Source of the DNA: an uncultured Eubacteriales bacterium | GTDB taxonomy: Bacteria; Bacillota; Clostridia; Oscillospirales; CAG-382 | Direction: 5' to 3' | DNA: 64,000 nucleotides | NCBI GenBank assembly: GCA_934446675.1 | Contig: CAKSEL010000001.1 | Location: 186,001 to 250,000 of the forward strand | Part shown: positions 16,686 to 23,581 of the stretch, one piece after another | Layout: each line of letters opens with the position of its first letter | Numbering within the stretch: the stretch's first letter is position 1 | The notes under the pieces: generated by a model | What the model was told of the DNA's origin: nothing | The model's database searches: none | Seen by the model: the letters and a program-made list of their open reading frames with translations, nothing else | Translations under genes and position numbers: made by a program

Positions 16686-17549
16686 TCAGACGGTATCCGC
16701 CCTTTCCTTGCGGAATTTTCCCGGCGACATTCCCTTATGCTTTCCGAACTGCTTTATGAAATAGCTCAGATCATTATATCCGCAGTCAAGCGCTATCTGC
16801 GTTACGGGTTCGTCGGTATTGAGCAGCAGCTTTGCGGCTTTGGATATACGGTACACATTGAGGTATTCGACGGGCGTATGTCCCGTCATGCTCTTGAAAT
16901 ACGCGCAGAAATACTTGGGTGACATTCCGCAGACATTTGCTATATCGTCAAGCTTTATCTGCTGCGAATAATTCTGTCTTATGTATTCGAGAGTGCGTTT
17001 GAGCTTTACCGAGTCTTTATTCTGTGTGACAGCGTCGGAGTTTGTCCTATTTACCAATCCGAGGCTCAGAAAAGCACCGTAAAAATTATATATCGCGCTT
17101 ACCGCCGCTATCTTCATATACGGCAGCTGTCCCGGAACGCCGTTTTCCAATGCGCCGAACACCGCATTTACTGCCTCAATCGCGCATTTATCCTCCGGCA
17201 CTTCGCAAAAGCTTATTTGTCCCGACTTTATTTCATTTACAAACAACTGCACGCTCTGCTGCGGAGTTACAAATCCCGACGGATCAAACACGGCGCAACT
17301 GTATTCGCAGTTTTTTTCTGGTATCGCACCGTGAAGCGTATCGCTGTTCACGACAGCGGCTTTTCCGCTTTCAAGAAGGTACGTTTTTCTGCCGAGCGTG
17401 AGAAAAAGATTTCCCTTTGTTACGCGTATAAGTTCTATTTCTTTATGCCAGTGATGCACCATCTCATATTTCGGCGAAAAAGGATACAATTTATAAAGTT
17501 CTATCGGAAAATCCTGCGTTCCGTGCTGTTTGATCTCATTAAATCCCAT
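16686..17549 (-). CDS. AraC-family regulator next to fucI
   Basis: 287 residues from ATG at 17549, which has GGTGAG upstream; the frame extends further upstream through the promoter and is not used. The N-terminal half is a cupin sensor (VHHWHKEIELIRVTKGNLFL). The C-terminal half has two helix-turn-helix motifs (IKLDDIANVCGMSPKYFCAY and VTQIALDCGYNDLSYFIKQF) and the closing signature GMSPGKFRK. It is divergent from the L-fucose isomerase gene with about 118 bases between the starts, so it is the probable regulator of that gene. Confidence 0.9.
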   Translation of the reverse strand: MGFNEIKQHGTQDFPIELYKLYPFSPKYEMVHHWHKEIELIRVTKGNLFLTLGRKTYLLESGKAAVVNSDTLHGAIPEKNCEYSCAVFDPSGFVTPQQSVQLFVNEIKSGQISFCEVPEDKCAIEAVNAVFGALENGVPGQLPYMKIAAVSAIYNFYGAFLSLGLVNRTNSDAVTQNKDSVKLKRTLEYIRQNYSQQIKLDDIANVCGMSPKYFCAYFKSMTGHTPVEYLNVYRISKAAKLLLNTDEPVTQIALDCGYNDLSYFIKQFGKHKGMSPGKFRKERADTV

Positions 17550-17588
17550 TTTCTCACCATGAATCTGAATATTGTTATATTTTTTGTT

Positions 17589-17618
17589 ATTATAGCACAA
17601 GCAAGCATTGAAAATCAA
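17589..17618 (-). promoter_or_regulatory. Promoter of the fucI-linked AraC gene
   Basis: On the minus strand TTGATT (17618-17613), an 18-base spacer and TATAAT (17594-17589). The divergent fucI side has a TATAAT (17644-17649) without a good -35, consistent with activator dependence. Confidence 0.6.
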
Positions 17619-17667
17619 GTATATTATTATAGTAACAGCAAAATATAATTTTTCGGAGGTAATATAA

Positions 17668-19470
17668 ATGGCACAGTCAAGACTTATCGGAAATTATCCC
17701 GTCATTGGCATAAGACCTACCATTGACGGCAGACGCGGAGCTTTGAAAGTACGCGAGTCGCTTGAGGAACAGACAATGAACATGGCAAAGAGCGCGGCAA
17801 AGCTCATAAGCGAAAATCTTTGCTACACAAACGGCGAGCCTGTAAATGTCATCATTGCCGACACCACCATAGGACGCGTTGCGGAGGCTGCTGCCTGCGC
17901 GCAGAAATTCAAGGACAACGGCGTTGACATAACTCTTACCGTCACTCCCTGCTGGTGCTACGGTTCGGAAACAATGGACATGGATCCTATGACGATAAAA
18001 GCGGTATGGGGCTTTAACGGCACCGAAAGACCGGGTGCGGTTTATCTTGCAAGCGTTCTTGCGTCTCACGCGCAGAAAGGACTTCCTGCTTTCGGAATTT
18101 ACGGTCACGACGTACAGGAGGCTGACTCAACCGAAATTCCCGCTGACGTAAAGGAAAAGATCTTACGTTTTGCTAAAGCTGCCGTCGCGGCTGCCACAAT
18201 GAGAGGAAAGTCTTATCTTCAGATCGGCTCTGTCACCATGGGCATTGCAGGCTCAATAGTAAATCCCGACTTCTTTGAAGAATATCTCGGAATGAGAGTG
18301 GAATCTGTCGACGAGGTTGAGATAATACGCCGAATGACAGAGGAAATATATGACAAGGCAGAGTATCAGAAAGCTCTCAAATGGGTAAAGGAAAACTGCA
18401 AAGAGGGGTTTGACAAAAATCCTTACGAAGTGCGCGAAAGCGACAAGAAAAAACAAGAGTCATGGGAATTCATCGTAAAGATGATGTGCATTATAAAAGA
18501 CCTTTACAACGGCAACAGCAATCTGCCAGACGGCTGTCTTGAAGAGTCTGTCGGTCACAACGCCATTGCCGGCGGTTTTCAGGGACAGAGACAGTGGACT
18601 GACTTTTATCCCAACTGCGACTTTCCCGAAGCGCTGCTCAATTCCTCCTTCGACTGGAACGGTGCTCGCGAATCTTACATTCTTGCAACCGAAAACGACT
18701 CTCTTAACGGCGTTTGTATGCTGTTTTCAAAGTTACTTACAAACACGGCTCAGATATTCGCGGACGTTAGAACATATTGGAGTGCCGATGCCGTAAAGAA
18801 AGCCACAGGCTATTCGATCGAAGGCAAGGCAAAGGACGCCGGAGGATTTATTCACCTCATCAACTCCGGTGCTGCCTGCCTTGATGCCTGCGGAGAAGTA
18901 AAGGACAAGGACGGAAACGGCGTTATCAAGCCGTTCTGGGAAATGACCGATGCCGACATAAAAGCCTGCACAGACGCTACGGTATGGTGCGCTGCCGACA
19001 AGGGTTATTTCAGAGGCGGCGGATTCTCCTCAAGATTCCTCACAAGAGCCGAAATGCCTGTTACAATGTTAAGACTTAATCTTGTAAAAGGTTTAGGTCC
19101 CGTTATGCAGATAGCAGAAGGCTGGACTATAAATCTGCCCGACGAGGTTTCGGACATTCTCTGGAAACGCACAGACTACACATGGCCCTGCACATGGTTT
19201 GCTCCGAGAACGACCGGAAAAGGCGCGTTTGCAACGGCTTACGACGTAATGAACAACTGGGGTGCAAACCACGGCGCCATAAGCTACGGTCACATAGGCG
19301 CGGACGTTATCACGCTGTGCTCTATGCTGAGAATTCCGGTTTGTATGCACAACGTACCCGAAGGAAAGATATTCCGTCCGTCAAGCTGGAACGCTTTTGG
19401 CATGGACAAGGAAGGACAGGATTACAGAGCCTGCGGCGCTTACGGTCCGATGTACAGAAACATCAGATAA
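17668..19470 (+). CDS. fucI: L-fucose isomerase
   Basis: 600 residues, close to the 591 of E. coli FucI. It interconverts L-fucose and L-fuculose (also D-arabinose and D-ribulose) with Mn2+. The N-terminus GIRPTIDGRRGALKVRESLE is diagnostic, as are TPCWCYGSETMDMDP, the sugar/metal region around NGVCMLFSKLLTNTAQIFADVRTYW, and the C-terminal WKRTDYTWPCTWFAPRT. The RBS CGGAGG is ideal. No fuculokinase, fuculose-phosphate aldolase or fucosidase is nearby, so the rest of the pathway must be elsewhere or the isomerase serves another aldose. Terminator at 19492-19523. Confidence 0.95.
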   Translation: MAQSRLIGNYPVIGIRPTIDGRRGALKVRESLEEQTMNMAKSAAKLISENLCYTNGEPVNVIIADTTIGRVAEAAACAQKFKDNGVDITLTVTPCWCYGSETMDMDPMTIKAVWGFNGTERPGAVYLASVLASHAQKGLPAFGIYGHDVQEADSTEIPADVKEKILRFAKAAVAAATMRGKSYLQIGSVTMGIAGSIVNPDFFEEYLGMRVESVDEVEIIRRMTEEIYDKAEYQKALKWVKENCKEGFDKNPYEVRESDKKKQESWEFIVKMMCIIKDLYNGNSNLPDGCLEESVGHNAIAGGFQGQRQWTDFYPNCDFPEALLNSSFDWNGARESYILATENDSLNGVCMLFSKLLTNTAQIFADVRTYWSADAVKKATGYSIEGKAKDAGGFIHLINSGAACLDACGEVKDKDGNGVIKPFWEMTDADIKACTDATVWCAADKGYFRGGGFSSRFLTRAEMPVTMLRLNLVKGLGPVMQIAEGWTINLPDEVSDILWKRTDYTWPCTWFAPRTTGKGAFATAYDVMNNWGANHGAISYGHIGADVITLCSMLRIPVCMHNVPEGKIFRPSSWNAFGMDKEGQDYRACGAYGPMYRNIR

Positions 19471-19491
19471 GCGGTTATACTTACAGCAGAA

Positions 19492-19523
19492 CTGCCGCCC
19501 TTTTCGGGCGGCAGAATTTTTTT
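19492..19523 (+). terminator. Terminator of fucI
   Basis: CTGCCGCCC, loop TTTTC, GGGCGGCAG, then AATTTTTTT: a textbook intrinsic terminator. Confidence 0.9.
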
Positions 19524-19594
19524 GCGCACCTTTTAACAGGTGCTTTTATATTTTTTGCGCGCAGAATTTATGCGCTTTGCGGCATACGGCACAT

Positions 19595-19741
19595 TTATTT
19601 CCCCGACTTTTTTATATGCTCTTTGAGAATGATATTGATATACTGCGAAAGCGATCTGTCGTCATACTCTGCTTCCTCACGGAGCTTTTCAAGAATATCT
19701 CCGTCAATGGTTATGCTTATCTTCTCTTTTAAAGGTTTCAT
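19595..19741 (-). CDS. 48-residue ribbon-helix-helix protein
   Basis: A 48-residue frame from ATG at 19741 to TAA at 19595, preceded by GGTGGTGA. The sequence has an N-terminal beta strand EKISITIDGDILEKLREEA followed by two helices (LSQYINIILKEHIKK), the CopG/Arc/MetJ ribbon-helix-helix plan: alternating strand, turn, then the S-L-S-Q-Y-I start of helix B. Such proteins are dimeric DNA-binding repressors or antitoxins. It is divergent from a membrane protein gene, and the tandem decamer at 19799-19818 between them is a plausible binding site. Confidence 0.75.
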   Translation of the reverse strand: MKPLKEKISITIDGDILEKLREEAEYDDRSLSQYINIILKEHIKKSGK

Positions 19742-19786
19742 ACTTTTCACCACCGATATTATTATACGCAAAAATCGGAACAGCTC

Positions 19787-19815
19787 TTGACAAGTAGTAT
19801 AAAGTATGATAAAGT
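19787..19815 (+). promoter_or_regulatory. Promoter of the 19855 membrane protein
   Basis: TTGACA (19787-19792), 17 bases, TAAAGT (19810-19815). The -10 lies inside the tandem decamer, so a repressor bound there would block transcription. Confidence 0.55.
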
Positions 19816-19818
19816 ATG
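19799..19818. promoter_or_regulatory. Tandem decamer ATAAAGTATG x2, probable RHH operator
   Basis: Two exact adjacent copies of ATAAAGTATG with a 10-bp period lie between the divergent RHH and membrane protein genes and overlap the promoter. RHH proteins bind closely spaced direct or inverted repeats. The link to the 48-residue RHH protein is inference. Confidence 0.6.
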
Positions 19819-19854
19819 ACTAATCTTTACAGTTGCAAAGGAGAAAAAGAGTTT

Positions 19855-20490
19855 ATGTTTTTCAGCCGCGGCGGAGTAAAATGCAATATTTCCGAAAAAA
19901 CACGTTCCGGACATGAAAGCCGCAAATTTTCAAGGTCAGCCGGCAGAAAGGACAATACGGTTTTATTTTTATCCGGTACGGCGGCAAACTATATTCCGGT
20001 CTTAATTATATCAATACTTGTAATACTGTCGGCTTTTTTCATGAAAGCAGCGTTTAAAGGCAGAAACTGCAGGACAGAGCTTAAATACGTCTGGGACACA
20101 TATATTGACGCTGTACGCAGCGGAGAATACGTTTTGAGAGATCAAAAGAACAGCGGTTCATATCAAACTTACACGCTTATATGCAGAGATATTTTTCATA
20201 CGGTTGACGGGCTGACGAATCTTTCCATAAGAGATAACGAAGTTACATATATTTTTGACCAAAGCAAAAGACTTGTGCAGATACGCTACGATTTTCGCAA
20301 AATGAACAGCCAAGAGCTTAGTGCCGCAGCCGCGCAATACTTCGGCAAGGAGAGGTGTTTTCGGAAAATCCAAGGCAGAGCATATGCGTACATTATCACG
20401 GAAAGCGAAAACGCCGTAATTTTACTGTGCAGCAATTCCATAAGCTATTTCAAACCCGATTATTACAGAAAACACTCTTTTGGCGGTTAA
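19855..20490 (+). CDS. Single-pass membrane protein, unknown
   Basis: 211 residues from ATG at 19855 (AAAGGAG upstream; an in-frame ATG at 19816 overlaps the operator and has no RBS). A basic cytoplasmic head (about 45 residues, rich in R, K and S) is followed by one transmembrane helix (YIPVLIISILVILSAFFMKA) and an outer domain of about 135 residues with YIDAVRSGEYVLRDQKNSGS, VTYIFDQSKRLVQIRYDF and YIITESENAVILLCSNSIS. No family is recognised. The stop codon is inside the stem of its terminator (20483-20505). Confidence 0.65.
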   Translation: MFFSRGGVKCNISEKTRSGHESRKFSRSAGRKDNTVLFLSGTAANYIPVLIISILVILSAFFMKAAFKGRNCRTELKYVWDTYIDAVRSGEYVLRDQKNSGSYQTYTLICRDIFHTVDGLTNLSIRDNEVTYIFDQSKRLVQIRYDFRKMNSQELSAAAAQYFGKERCFRKIQGRAYAYIITESENAVILLCSNSISYFKPDYYRKHSFGG

Positions 20491-20505
20491 TTCAACCGCT
20501 TTTTT
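20483..20505 (+). terminator. Terminator overlapping a stop codon
   Basis: GCGGTT, loop AATTC, AACCGC, then TTTTTT. The TAA stop of the upstream gene (20488-20490) spans the end of the 5' arm and the loop. Confidence 0.8.
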
Positions 20506-20515
20506 AAACTCGGCT

Positions 20516-21790
20516 TTACTCTATTTCAAGCAGGCTGTTGAGCGTCACGTACCCCTGTGGATTTCTGCGCATAAGATCCCAGATAAAACCTCCGGCAAGG
20601 TCATATTCCTCTATAAGCGCGCACTTTGTGGCATAGCTTCTCGCGTCCTCAAACCAGACGACGTGCGCTCTTGAAAATTCATCGGTATAGTAAAAGTACG
20701 GCGCCATACTCTCCTCGTCAAACTGTATTTCGGCTCCGTACCTTATCGCAAGCTCTATTGCGGCTTCGGTTGACAGCGACGGTGCGTCACTCTCGCCCTG
20801 AACAAACGGCAGCGTCCAGTCATAGCCGTAATTCGATATGCCGAGTATAATCTTTTCCGACGGTATTCTGCTAAGAGCATAATCAATGACACGTCTTACA
20901 GACGGCACAGGCGCGATGGGCAGCGGAGGTCCGAAACGGTATCCCCATTCATACGTCATGAGAAACACATAGTCGGCAGCCTCGCCGAGCCCGGCATAAT
21001 CAACGCCTTCATAAAGCGTACCGGTCTGCGTATCGGAGGTTTTGGGCGGCACGGCGACGACGCAGATATAGCCGTTATTATTCATTTCACGTGTCAGCCG
21101 GGATATAAAATTTGTATAATTATCCCTGTCCGCAGCCGGCAGATACTCGAAATCAACATCAACGCCGTAATATCCCTTTTGTATTACGTTATTCAACACA
21201 TTATTCACAAGATTCTGCGTGCTCTGCGGATCATTGAGAACGGCGTCGGCAAGGCTGCTGCTGAAATTTCCGTACTGTGTGAGCGTTGAAAGGTGCATGA
21301 GCGGTTTTACATCATAACGGTATGCCGTATCTATCAGCCGTTCGTCATCGGGCGCTATAAGCTCTCCGCTCTCGGTAAAGCCGTAGGTAAAAGGCATAAG
21401 ATACGTCATATAGCTTATTACGGTATCAAGCAGGGTTTGCGAGATAAAATCATAGGCATATCCGCCGAGAAAGCACGGTGTCTTTTCATTTTCAAAATAC
21501 TTTATCACGACCTGCGTACCCTGCGGAACGTTTGACGCTCCGCCGAGAAATATATTATTGCGGTAGAGAGTTTTTGTGCTTATACCGCTGCTTTGTGCTA
21601 TACTCTGCACGCTCTGCTCATTTTGGGAAATGTACGTCCGGTCGGGAAAAAGCACGGTTATGCTCTGCCCTACCGCAAGCGCACCGTCTTCGCCCACCCC
21701 GTTATCGGAGGAAAGCTTTTGAGCCGAAACGCCGAATATCCTCGCTATGGAATATATGGTATCTCCCGGCTGTACAACGTATATTTCCAT
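20516..21790 (-). CDS. LysM-GH18 spore cortex-lytic enzyme (YaaH/SleL-like)
   Basis: 424 residues from ATG at 21790 (AAAGGAG upstream). Two LysM peptidoglycan-binding repeats at residues 2-45 (IYVVQPGDTIYSIARIFGVS) and about 48-95 precede a GH18 barrel. The GH18 catalytic motif DxxDxDxE reads YGVDVDFEYL (about residue 190), with the glutamate as proton donor. There is no signal peptide, as in SleL/YaaH of Bacillus, which is deposited in the spore coat and acts as an N-acetylglucosaminidase on cortex fragments during germination. Its neighbour sigK, transcribed divergently, supports a sporulation context. A chitinase is less likely given the LysM pair and missing signal. Confidence 0.88.
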   Translation of the reverse strand: MEIYVVQPGDTIYSIARIFGVSAQKLSSDNGVGEDGALAVGQSITVLFPDRTYISQNEQSVQSIAQSSGISTKTLYRNNIFLGGASNVPQGTQVVIKYFENEKTPCFLGGYAYDFISQTLLDTVISYMTYLMPFTYGFTESGELIAPDDERLIDTAYRYDVKPLMHLSTLTQYGNFSSSLADAVLNDPQSTQNLVNNVLNNVIQKGYYGVDVDFEYLPAADRDNYTNFISRLTREMNNNGYICVVAVPPKTSDTQTGTLYEGVDYAGLGEAADYVFLMTYEWGYRFGPPLPIAPVPSVRRVIDYALSRIPSEKIILGISNYGYDWTLPFVQGESDAPSLSTEAAIELAIRYGAEIQFDEESMAPYFYYTDEFSRAHVVWFEDARSYATKCALIEEYDLAGGFIWDLMRRNPQGYVTLNSLLEIE

Positions 21791-21915
21791 AAAAACCAAA
21801 CTCCTTTTTCAGTCAATACTATTCAAAAAAAGAGCGAAAAATTCCGAAAAATGTAAACAAATACAAGCCTTTACGCATATAATACATCACATTGATTTTA
21901 CAAGAGGTGTGGTAT

Positions 21916-22593
21916 ATGCTGTTTTGCGGCGATATATTTTCAAATCTGTTATTTCTGTTTCTCAGGCTCTCTCCCACTGCAAGCTTTCCGCCGCCGTTAA
22001 GCGCCGCAGAGGAACGCGAATATTTCAAAAAGTGCCGCGACGGCGACATGGAGGCACGCAACGTACTGATTGAGCGCAATCTGAGGCTTGTCGCGCACAT
22101 TGCAAAAAAATACTATTCGCAAAGCTGCGACAGCGACGATCTGATCTCGATAGGCACGATAGGGCTTATAAAGGCTATCGACTCTTTTGACACCTCCAAC
22201 GGCGCGAGGTTTGCGACATATGCCGGAAAGTGTCTGCAAAACGAAATTCTCATGCATTTCCGTTCGCAGAAAAAGCTTGCGAGCGAAACCTCCCTTTCCG
22301 ACACGGTGGAAAACGACAAGGACGGAAATCCGCTGACGTACATGGACATAATAAGCGTTGACGATGACATTGCGGACAAAATTCATCTGAAAATATACAC
22401 CGAAAAGCTCTTACACGGCGTTGAAACGGTACTTACGCCGCGCGAGAAGCAGATAATCGTCATGCGTTACGGTCTCGGATTCTCAAAGCCCATTACACAG
22501 CGTGAAGTTGCTCAAAAGCTTGATATTTCGCGCTCTTATGTATCGCGCATAGAAAAATGTGCTCTTGAAAAATTACGCAGTGTATTTGAGTAA
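21916..22593 (+). CDS. sigK: Sporulation sigma factor sigma-K
   Basis: 225 residues. Region 2 (NLRLVAHIAKKYYSQSCDSD, DLISIGTIGLIKAIDSFD) and region 4 (TPREKQIIVMRYGLG, REVAQKLDISRSYVSRIE) are complete. The N-terminus MLFCGDIFSNLLFLFLRLS is a hydrophobic pro-sequence like that removed by SpoIVFB in Bacillus, so activity probably depends on membrane proteolysis in the mother cell. The gene is continuous, with no skin-type element interrupting it. ATG at 21916 follows AGAGGTG; upstream in-frame codons have no RBS. Sigma-K directs late mother-cell genes including coat proteins. Confidence 0.93.
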   Translation: MLFCGDIFSNLLFLFLRLSPTASFPPPLSAAEEREYFKKCRDGDMEARNVLIERNLRLVAHIAKKYYSQSCDSDDLISIGTIGLIKAIDSFDTSNGARFATYAGKCLQNEILMHFRSQKKLASETSLSDTVENDKDGNPLTYMDIISVDDDIADKIHLKIYTEKLLHGVETVLTPREKQIIVMRYGLGFSKPITQREVAQKLDISRSYVSRIEKCALEKLRSVFE

Positions 22594-22672
22594 TTATTTT
22601 TGCGAAAAAATGCGTTTTTTGCGGAACTTTTACAAAAACACTCCGTCTATAATAGCAAACGGAGGTGTTATA

Positions 22673-23302
22673 ATGAAGAAATACATTATTTTCTCGTTAA
22701 TACTCTTGGGTTTATATACATTTTCCGCTTGCTACCCCATTAAGACGCTGCCGGAAACAGACGAAAAGCAGTACACCGCAGAATTTAACATAGAAAACAA
22801 CGGTGCTGACGGCGAAAATGCTCCCGAACAAAGCGAAAATTCCGATAACGCCGGTTCGGACGGCACAGAAGAACAGCAAACGCCCATGGCTGTACGCATT
22901 GACGGCGTGATCTACACCTCTGACGGTGAGGTAAGCGATATGGCACGCTGCGGCGTTATGGACGGATATATTGACTCATGCGTTGACAAAAATTCTTTAC
23001 CCGACAAAGACAATCAATCGAATTTCGGAGAAAATCTCGGATTCCAGTACGGACCCGACGGCACAATTCACGTACTTATCGACGGCAACTGGGTGATATT
23101 CCGCAGCACACAGAATTACGACAGCCAGGCAGACAGTGAAATATGCGGATTGCCGAAAAACGAAACAATAGTATTTGACGGCAGAACCTACGAGAAAACC
23201 TCGCTTTCGGCAAGTACACTCGAATGGCTTGAAAACTACAACAGTCTGACGTACAGCGAACAGCAGCTTATCCAGTATATTCCCGAAGATCTTATTTTCT
23301 GA
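22673..23302 (+). CDS. Lipoprotein, unknown
   Basis: 209 residues from ATG at 22673, with GGAGGTG upstream; the frame is open upstream into sigK but without an RBS. The lipobox is FSAC (cysteine about residue 20). A low-complexity N/E/D-rich linker (residues 35-72) precedes a soluble domain containing MARCGVMDGYIDSCVDKNSLP and IHVLIDGNWVIFRSTQ. No family is recognised. It lies 79 bases after sigK with a possible -10 (TATAAT at 22650) so it may be separately expressed. Terminator at 23407-23436. Confidence 0.68.
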   Translation: MKKYIIFSLILLGLYTFSACYPIKTLPETDEKQYTAEFNIENNGADGENAPEQSENSDNAGSDGTEEQQTPMAVRIDGVIYTSDGEVSDMARCGVMDGYIDSCVDKNSLPDKDNQSNFGENLGFQYGPDGTIHVLIDGNWVIFRSTQNYDSQADSEICGLPKNETIVFDGRTYEKTSLSASTLEWLENYNSLTYSEQQLIQYIPEDLIF

Positions 23303-23406
23303 TTTATACTGGGTTTTATTACTCATAGCCAAACTTTGAAAATACGGGAATTCGTATATACAACAACTCTCCTGTCTATGCAAAAATCCCGTATATATAA
23401 AGATAA

Positions 23407-23436
23407 CCGGACGGTGTCAAAACCGCCCGGCTTTTT
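23407..23436 (+). terminator. Terminator after the lipoprotein gene
   Basis: CCGGACGGT (23407-23415) pairs with ACCGCCCGG (23422-23430) with one mismatch, then CTTTTTATT. It also lies downstream of the minus-strand peptide gene. Confidence 0.7.
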
Positions 23437-23447
23437 ATTCCCTTATC

Positions 23448-23564
23448 TTATTCAAAGAGATCATTTACACGAATTATCACGTCATTTTCTCCGCTTGAAC
23501 TGAGTATATCCTCCGCCGACATTACTGCGACTTCAAGTTCGGGAATTACATATTCTTTTTTCAT
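23448..23564 (-). CDS. 38-residue peptide downstream of a surface protein
   Basis: A frame of 38 codons, reading MKKEYVIPELEVAVMSAEDI then LSSSGENDVIIRVNDLFE. GAGG is nine bases upstream of ATG 23564; another ATG two codons earlier is too close to it. The pattern of a basic start, 'P-E-L/x-E-V' and an acidic D-I/L-L-x-S-S-G segment is one I associate with very short proteins scattered in Clostridia, which are usually left unnamed. The gene starts 17 bases after the stop of the large surface protein, so it is probably co-transcribed. No secretion signal. A role as a leader-type peptide precursor or a regulator is possible but unproven. Confidence 0.6.
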   Translation of the reverse strand: MKKEYVIPELEVAVMSAEDILSSSGENDVIIRVNDLFE

Positions 23565-23581
23565 TTGCATTTACCTCATTA

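Noticed and set aside
20516..21790. Secreted chitinase
   Set aside because: No signal peptide, and two N-terminal LysM repeats plus the neighbouring sigK fit the spore YaaH/SleL type better.
21916..22593. Skin-like element or truncation in sigK
   Set aside because: The frame is continuous through regions 2 and 4 and no recombinase gene is nearby.
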